Source of the DNA: Echinometra lucunter
Taxonomy: Eukaryota > Echinodermata > Echinoidea > Camarodonta > Echinometridae
Direction of reading: 5' to 3'
NCBI GenBank assembly: GCA_029962745.1
Contig: CM057153.1
Coordinates: 5,160,987-5,224,986, forward strand
Length of the DNA: 64,000 nt
The translations under genes were made by a program, and so were the position numbers. The notes beneath the pieces were generated by a model. That model saw only the letters and a list, made by a program, of their open reading frames with translations. It ran no database searches and was not told the DNA's origin. Of this stretch, positions 26,601 to 34,193 are shown in pieces (positions within the stretch are counted from its first letter, which is position 1; each line of letters starts with the position of its first letter).

Positions 26601-29600
26601 TGGTATGATTATTCATGTTTATTGCTTATTGGTAGAGGAATTTAGTTGTCTGTGTCTTATGCTTGAATTTATTATTGTCACATACATCTTTGACATAATG
26701 GTGTTCATTTTATGTGAGATAAGTACGCATTTTAGTCCTAATGTTCTGTAAAGCTGTTTAAAAAAAACAAAACAAACATGAACATATTGACTTTAGCTTC
26801 ATACCATGATCTATTCTGTGTTGTACCTCTTTCCTCTTGTTGATTTCAGAAACCTAAAGACTTAGACATCAAGATGGAGGAAGGATCGGAACTCTCAGGA
26901 CTCATGGAGGATGACAAGGACTCGGTGGCCCTCTCAGACAAACCAGCTGGAGCCAAGCCTAAGGCAAAGACTGGTATGCTTTCTCAGAGCCTGGCTGGCT
27001 ACATTCCACATAGAGCCTTGCATATATGCTGTAGAGAGACATTACCCCTTTTATCCAGTCCTCATTTTCTAGCCTCTTTTTCCAGCCAGTCTATGTTTGT
27101 AGCTCCTCATACCACATTATTGAATTTCAGAATTCCAGTAGGTATTTCTGCTCTATGTAGATTTAACACACAACCATGTAGCACTGGAGACTGGTTATAT
27201 TCACTGTATGATCAAGAAAGCAGGAAATTTTGGACCTTGTTTAATCAGTCCGTGTTTAATACTAGAGAATATATGTGTAATGGTCATAAAAATGGACTCT
27301 CATTCCAGCCTCCCTCTCTCTGTCATCATTATCCCTATATGGGTTTAGGAGCACTAGGTTCAAGTAGGAATGGATTAATTTGGAGTTACTTCTGTAGTCA
27401 TTTAGCAAGATCTGTGTCTTTATTTAAACATCCATTGCATTCGCATTGCCCTAAAATTGGCTTCCATAAATCTATGCAGAGATATTGTAGACATGCAAAC
27501 AGATTTCAAAGTATGATTAGGTTCTTTCCAAAATAACCCACAACTAGATTTAATGGCCCATGAAGATCTGTACAACAGCTTATCAAAAATCAGTGGGAGG
27601 AACTTTCTGGTTGATTTGAGAGATACTGAATTACTGTCTCAAATTTTCTTTTTCTCTTCATATCTTGCTAATAAAATGCTTGGTATTCATAATTGATGCT
27701 TAACCAAATTGACATTCAACATCTTAAAACTGAGCAAAACTGTGATTACCATACAGAGACAGAGCAATTTTGATTCATTGAACAGAAAAGTGAAATAATT
27801 GTTGAAAATATCCAGGAAGATGCTGCTTATTCATCACATCCTTTCTAGTTGAAATTGTGTATCACATTAGTAGCCAGGGCTCCAGAATAACTTTTATGGT
27901 AGGGGTCGGGATTAAAATTCTGAACTGTGTTTAAAATTGTTCAATTTTTAAGGTCCAGACCTAACTTTGGGGGGGGGGGGGGGCCCATGTGTTCCGAGCG
28001 CCTGTTTAATAGGGAGCTTGTTTGTATACTTTCTATAAGTTCTCAAAAAACTGACAAATATTGTAAATGTCTGAAAATGTGTGAAATATGAAACAATGAA
28101 CTGAAACTGAAACTGAAACTGAAACTGAAAACACGACGCGGACGTCCTTTTAGGATGCAGCAGCAATAAGAGATACAGCCGCGTCATACAGTGTGTTGAA
28201 GCTTTTGCTCTTCTGGTGAGACGCGGGCGTATGACGTCACAGTGGGAAGCATTTTTCGCATGTCATAGTCAGGCTAGACGCGCTCGCGCCAAGCAAGATC
28301 TATGATGGCTGCGCTCAGGCTGCGCTGATGATAGGCTAGCTGCATGTGTTACCGTAGTGTTACTTACGCACTAATACTGTATACCCAGCTAAGTCCTACA
28401 TCGAGAACGGACGTGATTTTGGCTGAGAACCGTTCTCAATTTTAGGGGAGTGTTTGGGGATTTGAGCATGGGCAGTACAAAATTTTGCACACGACATGCA
28501 AAATTAACGTCCGTGTGGTGTTTGCGAAAGCTCCCTAATGTCAAGCCCTGCAGTAGCTGTATTTTGGGTTAGTTTTTGTGCATTACATCTGGAATAGTGA
28601 ACAGTTTTGTGTTAGCACTCCAATAAACCATTATCAATTAAAAAGGGAATACCTCAGATCATGAGGAGCACTCACGATTCATTGCTTATTGAATAGTCTG
28701 ATTGTAATCCATTCAATTATTTTGGGTTGTGAAATCATTCACCTTATTTTCAACATAGTATAAGTTCCATTTTTTTTCTTTGGCATATCTGATTTCTGAC
28801 AACTGTTGCAGAAGCAAAAATCAGACATACCAAAATTTGAATCAATGTTCAGTGTTGTTTTGTGATTTGATTGTTCTTGTAGACTTGTGATAAATTGTTC
28901 TGTAAATGAAACTGTAAATGAAACATGCCTTACATGTTTCAGTACTAGCAGCCGATTAATTTTTTGTAATCTGGTAGGTTATTGATAAATAGAAGTCTTG
29001 TAAAAGGAAAAAAGTATGTAATTAGCCTTTTTTTAAACTGCCTTCCCATGGAGTCCAAAATTATGTCAGAAGTGGAGAATAAATTTACTTGTCATGGATT
29101 GTGTAAGGAAAGTGTTGCATTGTTCTTTTGCCAATTTGAGTACTAGACCATTATGCAGCTGTCGATGAATTAGAATTTTACCAGATAGAAAACATTTTTG
29201 AATTGATTAAATTCTACCTGAAAATCTAAATACCAAGTTTGTAGTCTAGTGTTTGGTAATTTGTGTCTGTGTTTGATAGGATATATCAAGTAAACATAAC
29301 TTTTCTGTCTAAAAAGTTTCAATCCATTCTAAGAGTTTGTGGGGTAAACTTAGGTACACTTGAGTGAAATGGGAAGGCAACAGGTTCTGTTTTGGGAGAT
29401 GAATAAAGTATAGTTTTGTGAGGTTCACTGTGTAGTAGTAGAAGGACTCTGAGTATCAAGAAAAAGGATAAAATGTTTATAATTTCAACATTTGAGGCGA
29501 GATTTCATCATATATAATGGACTAAAAGGTATTAAAATAATTGATAAAATGCCTTGCCAAACCCTTCCTGTTGTCTTACCATGCATGACAGCAGCCAAAC

Positions 29601-32600
29601 CTCGCGTGCCTAAGGAACCCAAGGCTCCTAAAGAACCCAAAGCACCCAGGAAACCCAGACAGCCCAAGAATCCCGGGAATGAGAAGGGTAAGAAGGGGGC
29701 CAAGAAATCCAAGCGCAATCCTTGGTCCGACGATGAATCCGAAGATGAGCTCATGGATGATATCACGAGTGGTGATGCTGCCCTGGCTGCTAAACTAGCA
29801 GCGCAGACAGACAGAGGTCCTCGCAGGGCTGCTGGTAAGTAAATGCATTCATGCTTCCTGGAGTGTTTATCATTCTATGTCATATTTTCAGGTGACTGTT
29901 GTTTGGTCAGGTTCATACACTCAAATTGCTATTTCCAATCTTGCCCAAAAAGTATACATAGACCTAACCCTAGACTTGACCTGGAAATCTTATCATAATT
30001 GTAATCCTAACCCTGCATCTTGTATGAAAGCCCAGACCATAGCTTATCGAAGCAAATGTCGTACTACATACATATTGTCTGTTTGGAGCTAGAAGGGTGT
30101 TAACCCACATCATTTTATACATACTTAACAACCTTCTGGCTCCAAACAGACAATATGGTGAAATAACAGATGTTGGATTACCACTTTTCTGCTTTCAGAA
30201 GGATGAATAGGAAATGAAATTTTGTTACAGTTAAAGAAATATTTTCAGTTATGTTACATATTTGTGTGCATTTTTAGAACCATAGCTAGGGCACAAAAAG
30301 ACACATTTTTATTTGAACCTTAGTCAGACTTAGTTCTGAAAGAAGTGTTGCACCTTAAACACCTTGGATTCATACATTCACATACAACATACATGTAAGA
30401 ATAAGGATTTTATTTGTATAGCATGCTCAAGGATGTGGTGGTGCATGGTTCTTTGTCTCGTTTACCCCATCACAGCATCAAGCATGAAGAAGTACACTTA
30501 CAGTGACGATGAGGAGAGTGACGCGAGTGGTGACTCCTACATCACCCCTGCCGCACGCAAGGAGGAAGTCACCTACCATGACGTGGACGATCTCGACGAT
30601 GACCTCGCCATGTCCCAACCCCAAGTGATGTCCAATGATTTCTCTGATGAGAACCAAGACAATAACAGCGATGCTTCCTTTGGAGCACCCCCGTCAAAAG
30701 CCAAGAAGAAGCCAGCTCCGAAGAAACCGGCAGCAAAGAAAGCAAATGCAAAAAAAGCCAGTAAACCTGTCAAGTCATCCAAATATGTAGAGAGTGAGGA
30801 TGATGTTAGTGATGTCAGTGATGTACTAGTAAAAGGTAAGGTTACTTTTTGTTTTGTTTGAAACTTGAACAGGAAATGTGGATTATGCTAAGGTCAATGA
30901 AATGTATGCATTATCTGATACGTTGTAAGAATTGAAACTTCATGAAAGATAAGTCTGTGCAGATGTCATGAGAAAATGTGATCCTGTAAATTATCACAAA
31001 TTCATGCCATGGTTCTCGCCAGTACATAACACCCATGGTTCCAATACCATGCGTAAAGGATTTCAGACAAGGAAGTACCATGTGTGAAATTGCTGCACCA
31101 TGCGTGGCAACAAGGGTAAAAAAAAATATTGGAGTATATATTCCTAACAGTAATGATAATGCAACAGATTGTTTGGTTTCTAGCAATGTATATTTACTAT
31201 AATGCCATTAGTAGACAACTCCTGCTTACCAAGAAGTATTTTTCATCCTTTTGCTATAGCATATACTGTCGCCACTCCTAACCTTAGGTGTTATTCCGTA
31301 AAACTTCCGAAAATTCCGCGCTTTGCGCAGAAGGGGAACCATGTGTGGATTTTTTTCTAGTGAGAACCTTGATTCATGCAAAGATTATTATCCAGACAAT
31401 AGGTGAAAACAAAAGCTTATCCTCATATAGAGCAGGTGCTGTAAAGTATCTTTCCCCCGTTGTTTGGTTAATACCTCTTTTCAGGGGAGGAATAAAGGAA
31501 GAAAGGAAGAGGAGAAAAAGTAATTATCATCCCATGGGTAACCCGGCTGATGAATCGACTTAACCACTAACTTACTTAGCACTTTGAAAACTTTGATGAT
31601 GAAGTCATTTATAAAACTCTGTAATTGTTTTTTTTTCTAACAGATGAGTCCAGTGACCACATATCTATTAACAGTGATTCCGATGCCTCCTTCTCACCAA
31701 AGACCAAGGCTAAAGCAAAGCCTGCACCTAAATCCAAAGCAGCTAAAAAAGGTAAATCTTAATTCATTATTTCAATTCTAGATGACATCATCATAAAGTG
31801 TATCTGGATTTGTATTGTTACAGGGGTAGTCCACAGTTAATTGTGATGAATGCATGACTATATGGATTTTTTCCCCTTGGTTTTCTGTTTGCTGTATTGA
31901 TTTGCATTGGAATGGCATATTCACACTCACCCATCCGATCAAACCTTACAGAGACCAAGACGTCCATGAGCACTGCCCTCAAGAAGATGAATGCACCCAA
32001 GAGGAAAAAGGAATCTGATTCTGATTCAGACTATGGGTCAAAGAAGAAGCCTGCCGCGAAAAAAGGTGAGCTATGCCTTCCCTGTTAAACTCATATCAGT
32101 TAGCTATGCTGTGCTGTGCCACTTTTAGTTCATTCATTACGTAACGTAATGTACATATTCATTTAGTTGGCAACTTGTCAGTCCTACGTTAGATGTGCTT
32201 TTGCTCATTGTATTTTTGACATTAGAGATTTTTTTTAAAAGATAAGTTATTCTCATATTATATTCATGGTTATCATTTTTCAGTTCATTTTATGTATTAT
32301 TCATTAGTTTTTGTTGCAAACATAACATTATAGGTCAGATTTTGTGTGATATATCCATAGGAGCATTAAGTCGACCCTTACAGTATTAGGGGCAAATATT
32401 GATTATCTCTTATCATAGCCGAATCATCCTTGCAAATTCTTTATTTCTCTGACTTCAGAGTGATAAAGCCTCCTTTAAAGCTCATGTACAGTATTGTAGC
32501 AAAAAGAGCTTTGGCATGAAACTGATTAAATTTAGTCTTGCATTGTCTGCCTTACATAAAAAGATATGTGTGTGACATTCCAGTCATGATTTCTGGTGAA

Positions 32601-34193
32601 TTTTTGTGTAAATGTCTGAGAGGAACGCAGTAGATGGGTTACACGCTGCCCTGTGCTATGACCCCCGCATATTATTCATAAGTGCTTCATTGTGCTTATC
32701 GCACAATGCAAACTCTCATTTTTTTTACATGTGTGTAGTCATTGTCACGTCACGTCAACGTTGTCTTACACGTGTGTAGTCATTGTGTGATCAACGTTGT
32801 TGTCTTTTGATCAACAGGCCCAGCGATCAAAAGTAATTTTCGCCTCTCATTTACTTGATATTCAACTTCTGGAAGAAAATTTTCACAGCATCTTAGTTTT
32901 GCTTTTACCTTGCTACTGAGCAGCTAGAAACAAAGAAATCTGATGAATTGTTGATGGCCTACCAAAACTGTAAATAACCAATAACTGGTATTTTCACCCT
33001 TTTTTATTTTTTTTTATTTTCCAATTTTCTTAATTCTGATAGCTCCAGCTAAATCTAAGACCAAGTTTGTGGACTCAGACTCAGATGATGATTTTGGAAT
33101 CTCCAAAGCTCCTCCCAGGAAGCTGCCTAAAGCTGAGGTGAGTTTTCCAAACATTTTGTTTATGTTGATGGTTACTGTAAATGCAGAAATATTTGTGGTA
33201 CCTGTATTTTTGCAGATTTCACTCTATATTCGGCAAGTGCAAATTCTAGAATTCGCAAAAATATTAGTACAATTTCATGTGCATTGAAATATCAAATCAA
33301 ATCTTGCACTTTTGCGAGTGAGTAATTGTGCAGCTTGAATTTAAGAACCTGCGAATATGTTCTTGGTTGCACAGTGTGAAAATTTTATCACATGAAAATA
33401 ACAGCGTTTACAGTACTTTTATTTTATCTTACTTCAAGAAAGCAACTTCATGTACATGCATAATGACAATGGCATGCAAGTGTTGACGCATGAATGGGCG
33501 TTCATTAACATATGTGATACTACAAAGTCGCTCCATATCTGAACACTAAAAATTTTGTGGTGCCACAATGTCACCTCATATCTGAACAGGCCTTAAATTT
33601 CAATAATTTTAGGGCAAGACCACTTTTCTGTAGGGCACATTCCTATATTGCAGCATAAATAGGAAGAATTAGAAAGGGCACAAACAATCTCCAAGGCAAT
33701 GAGAGGGGCATCGAGGCCAGTCAAAAGGGCATCCATGGCCATGGCCTTGGTGGCCTTGGATTAATTTAAGCCCTGTCTGAACACCCCCTAACATGAACTG
33801 CTGTTCCATTGGCAAAGCAGGTAGTGTACATTTTACAACGTCATTGTATTATACACCAGTGACAACCAGTCTTTTTCATATTATCACATTATTTTAGGAA
33901 AAATTTGTGAATTGTTCATTTGCGTGAGAAATGTTTTAGATTTGCAGGAAGCACCTCTGGAGACCAATCGTTTATTTTAGATTCTCTTAATTTTACAGCC
34001 TAAGGACCAGGCACTCAAGAAGACCCATTCCTGGCTCTATGGCTCTGATGACGATGACAAGGACGATGACGTCAAGACCACATCCAAGACTGGCAATGGC
34101 ACCATCAACCCTCCGCCCTCTTCACGAGGGAACACTGGACGATCCAAGACCACAGTGAAATACACTTACTCGGACTCTGAGAGCGACAATTAG
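4294..34193 (+). CDS. TOP2: DNA topoisomerase II, complete, 33 coding exons
   Basis: This is the nuclear type IIA topoisomerase. It passes one DNA duplex through a transient double-strand break in another, using ATP, and acts in replication, transcription and chromosome segregation. I joined 33 exons, all with GT-AG introns and consistent phases, into 1,701 residues. Seen in order: GHKL ATPase (NNGKG at about 160-164, GRNGYGAK at 201-208), the QTK switch-lysine loop (416-418), Toprim (EGDSA from 501, DQDQD 581-585), the catalytic tyrosine (Tyr846, codon 17738-17740, in SPRYIFT), and a lysine/serine/aspartate-rich tail. Human TOP2A and TOP2B are about 1,530-1,630 residues from memory, so this one is slightly longer, mainly through its N-terminal extension and tail. 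The start is chosen because ATG 4294 follows an in-frame stop. Alpha and beta subtypes are vertebrate paralogues, so no letter is assigned. Exon coordinates are given in the block entries. Confidence 0.97.
4342..5336 (+). other. TOP2 intron 1
   Basis: AT-rich intron without a recognisable repeat family or RNA gene. ORFs on both strands at 4528-4779 overlap and have no motifs. A short related pair, TGTATGAGCTTRATTT and TGTATGAGCTTGGTAA, occurs near 4867-4915. Confidence 0.5.
5690..5775. repeat. short inverted repeat of the AACCTGTTGA...ATAACTCGG family
   Basis: The segment starts AACATGTTGAATACTAAGCC and ends TACTCAACAGGTT, an imperfect inverted pair. Related sequences occur at 15263-15356 (TTAACCCATTGAATACTGAG ... 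GGGTTAA) and near 22708-22760 in other TOP2 introns. Confidence 0.45.
6216..10811 (+). CDS. TOP2: TOP2 exons 3-10: GHKL ATPase and transducer domain
   Basis: Exons: 6216-6303, 6572-6635, 7335-7480, 8122-8219, 8557-8769, 9874-10047, 10396-10497 and 10674-10811. Together they encode residues 101-441. Exon 3 has the [13 protein letters not shown] helix, exon 4 the ATP-binding NAADNK motif, exon 5 NNGKGIPV and LLTSSNYDD, and exon 6 [18 protein letters not shown]. Exon 8 gives [11 protein letters not shown] and [16 protein letters not shown]. Exon 10 carries the QTKEN loop, whose lysine contacts the ATP gamma phosphate in known type II enzymes. Every junction keeps the reading frame. Confidence 0.96.
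7043..7261 (+). repeat. 44-bp tandem repeat, five copies, TOP2 intron 4
   Basis: The unit contains ATAATGAAACTCAAGGCTCA followed by CTCAAAGGAAAAGTTATAATG. Copies start 44 bases apart (AATGAAACTC at 7051, 7095 and so on) and are nearly identical, which suggests recent expansion. The array lies about 75 bases upstream of exon 5. Confidence 0.9.
7510..7845 (+). repeat. GAT-rich microsatellite with higher-order unit, TOP2 intron 5
   Basis: Imperfect (GAT)n repeats begin about 30 bases after the exon 5 donor. A longer unit, GATGATGGTGATAATAGTGA, recurs at about 7652, 7694, 7725 and 7765. The ORFs on both strands (poly-Met or poly-Ile) are products of the repeat, not genes. Confidence 0.9.
8803..9082. 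repeat. foldback MITE in TOP2 intron 7
   Basis: Two arms of about 110 bases are inverted copies: ATGAACATGACGGACAAAGA and CACAATGGTTCTGGTAGTCA on the left are mirrored by TGACTACCAGAACCATTGTG and CTTTGTCCGCCATGTTCAT on the right, around a central segment near 8925-8975. It starts 34 bases after the exon 7 donor and would form a strong hairpin in the pre-mRNA. Confidence 0.85.
9360..9515. repeat. dispersed repeat (GTCCGGACCT / TGTCCTGGGTATCTGTTA family)
   Basis: The stretch has CCCTGTGTTAAAATTGTTCA, GGGTCCGGACCTAAAATTTG, a G-run, and GTCCTGGGTATCTGTTAATG. Relatives occur at about 21400-21605 and 27878-28010, in other introns of the same gene. Confidence 0.7.
9597..9682 (+). other. duplicate, apparently decayed copy of TOP2 exon 8
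   Basis: A sequence 259 bases upstream of exon 8 repeats its acceptor (GATATATGTTTGCAG) and its first codons. It reads [16 protein letters not shown] where exon 8 reads [16 protein letters not shown]. The similarity fades after about 16 codons, and an in-frame TAA follows at codon 23 (near 9681). I saw no donor in frame. It is either the remnant of a tandem exon duplication or part of an alternative terminal exon. Confidence 0.7.
10879..10920. repeat. short hairpin repeat, ATGCCTCCG...CGGAGGCAT
   Basis: ATGCCTCCGCCCACCGTAGG followed by TGGTTGCCGGAGGCAT is a compact inverted repeat. It matches the end of the larger element at 20371-21197 and a copy at 48324-48365 in SETD2. Confidence 0.85.
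11356..13929 (+). CDS. TOP2: TOP2 exons 11-13: Toprim (metal-binding) domain
   Basis: Exons: 11356-11412, 12117-12356 and 13693-13929, residues 442-619, all phase 0. Exon 12 contains [11 protein letters not shown] and [18 protein letters not shown], with the Toprim glutamate. Exon 13 contains [20 protein letters not shown], whose aspartates bind the Mg2+ ions needed for DNA cleavage, and [11 protein letters not shown]. The signature residues are all intact. Confidence 0.97.
12357..13692 (+). other. TOP2 intron 12 with inserted GC-richer block
   Basis: From about 12560 to 13440 the intron differs from its surroundings. It starts with an (ATA)n microsatellite and GTTTACCCCGGGTAGCCTCT, then a CpG-containing stretch with palindromic (CGTA)n at about 13386-13399 and the alternation CGTGCGCGCGAGCTC near 13340. 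No ORF with motifs was found. It is probably an inserted repeat or several nested ones. Confidence 0.5.
14328..18447 (+). CDS. TOP2: TOP2 exons 14-20: DNA-gate core with catalytic tyrosine
   Basis: Exons: 14328-14436, 14845-14954, 15450-15542, 16277-16391, 16733-16854, 17609-17757 and 18216-18447, residues 620-929. Visible landmarks are [52 protein letters not shown] and [20 protein letters not shown]. Tyr846 in the last of these forms the covalent 5'-phosphotyrosyl DNA link. [16 protein letters not shown] in exon 20 is the strongly conserved tower and exit region. Confidence 0.97.
15263..15356. repeat. small TTAACCC...GGGTTAA element, TOP2 intron 15
   Basis: It begins TTAACCCATTGAATACTGAG, has ATAACTCGGGCTTAGG internally, and ends TATTTGGGTTAA. 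The TTAA ends and size suggest a minimal MITE. It is related to the fragments near 5690 and 22710. Confidence 0.6.
18891..25872 (+). CDS. TOP2: TOP2 exons 21-26: tower, coiled coil and C-gate
   Basis: Exons: 18891-19090, 21695-21833, 23201-23396, 24128-24372, 25279-25362 and 25657-25872, residues 930-1289. They encode [80 protein letters not shown], and [16 protein letters not shown]. These match the order in animal TOP2 up to the end of the catalytic core. Exon 26 begins the variable basic tail ([24 protein letters not shown]). The intron after exon 21 is 2.6 kb and filled with repeats. Confidence 0.96.
20371..21197. mobile_element. ATGCCTCCG-ended repetitive element, full-length copy
   Basis: It opens TTTATGCCTCCGCCCACCGT and closes TTGCGGAGGCATAAA, forming terminal inverted repeats of about 13 bases. 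Inside, a unit of roughly 130 bases repeats about five times: CGATAACTCAACAACCATTT, CTTCAAACTTG, CATATGGGAGGGACAATGAT, CAAGGTCAAAGGTCATAGAG and TGTACATAGAAATGGTCCGT. No protein is encoded, so this is a non-autonomous element with internal satellite-like units. Hairpin-only or partial copies are at 10879, 47395-47756 and 48324. Confidence 0.8.
21404..21523 (+). repeat. 60-bp tandem duplication
   Basis: GGCCTGGATAGAAAATCTGG with TTTTCATGTATTGAGCCCTG occurs at 21404 and again at 21464 with few differences. It belongs to the GTCCGGACCT repeat family also seen at 9360 and 27878. Confidence 0.8.
22055..22122 (+). repeat. (GA)n microsatellite
   Basis: Continuous GA dinucleotides run from about 22058 to 22109 and then grade into GGGA repeats, in TOP2 intron 22. 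Confidence 0.95.
22890..23119 (-). mobile_element. TACTGTAAATGC-ended MITE, TOP2 intron 22
   Basis: It contains ACCAAGAACATATTCACAGG, AATTACTCGCAAAAGTGCGA and TTTGATATTTCAATGCAT, and ends GCATTTACTGTA. A second copy in the opposite orientation is at 33173-33415, in intron 32 of the same gene. Confidence 0.75.
23570..23632. repeat. (TA)n microsatellite
   Basis: TA dinucleotides run from about 23571 to 23612, interrupted once by GGG, then continue to 23630. It lies in TOP2 intron 23. Confidence 0.95.
24448..24865 (+). mobile_element. TTAA-bounded MITE, copy 1 (TOP2 intron 24)
   Basis: The left end reads TTAACCCATTCGTGACAGG and the right end CTGTCATGAATGGGTTAA, so the ends are inverted and start with TTAA, the target of Kolobok and piggyBac transposases. 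The interior has no coding capacity. A second copy in the same orientation is at 49756-50168 in SETD2. Confidence 0.85.
25946..26436 (+). pseudogene. 3' fragment of a non-LTR retrotransposon (LINE) ORF2
   Basis: Frames near 25950-26050 read [20 protein letters not shown], then NIHALCKN and [59 protein letters not shown] and [13 protein letters not shown]. This is the typical region C-terminal to the reverse-transcriptase palm in LINE ORF2 proteins. The catalytic palm motif is absent, so it is a 5'-truncated copy on the plus strand within TOP2 intron 26. The reading frame from 26051 ends at a stop at 26435-26437. The rest of the 3' tail may run to the A-rich stretch at 26760-26780. Confidence 0.8.
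26850..34193 (+). CDS. TOP2: TOP2 exons 27-33: charged C-terminal domain
   Basis: Exons: 26850-26973, 29592-29834, 30476-30835, 31644-31751, 31952-32065, 33043-33137 and 33999-34193 (stop TAG 34191-34193), residues 1290-1701. The protein is poor in hydrophobic residues and alternates lysine/proline/alanine stretches ([30 protein letters not shown]) with acidic serine clusters ([27 protein letters not shown]). Such tails direct nuclear import, chromatin binding and phosphorylation by CK2-like kinases in known TOP2 proteins. The end, [11 protein letters not shown], resembles the acidic ends of other animal TOP2. Exons 28-31 are each a multiple of three bases and phase 1 on both sides. Confidence 0.92.
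26974..29591 (+). other. TOP2 intron 27, including an open read-through
   Basis: The exon 27 frame continues without a stop through the donor for 187 codons to TAA at 27534-27536. After that the intron holds a GTCCGGACCT-family repeat (about 27878-28010), a hexamer repeat of GAAACT near 28102-28129, and a CpG-rich stretch with TGACGTCA at about 28230-28240. From 28560 to 29590 nothing recognisable is seen. Confidence 0.6.
30070..30160. repeat. small foldback repeat, TOP2 intron 28
   Basis: ATATTGTCTGTTTGGAGCTA and GAAGGGTGTTAA on the left are mirrored by TTAACAACCTTCTGGCTCCA and AACAGACAATAT on the right. Confidence 0.8.
32066..33042 (+). other. TOP2 intron 31
   Basis: AT-rich, without a gene or a clear repeat family. 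A short direct repeat with ACACGTGTGTAGTCATTGT and TCAACGTTGT occurs near 32728-32805. Confidence 0.5.
33173..33415 (+). mobile_element. TACTGTAAATGC-ended MITE, TOP2 intron 32
   Basis: Begins TACTGTAAATGCAGAAATAT and ends ACAGCGTTTACAGTA, giving terminal inverted repeats of about 12 bases. Internal CTTTTGCGAGTGAGTAATTG and GAATATGTTCTTGGTTG match the reverse-oriented copy at 22890-23119. It starts 36 bases after the exon 32 donor. Confidence 0.8.
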
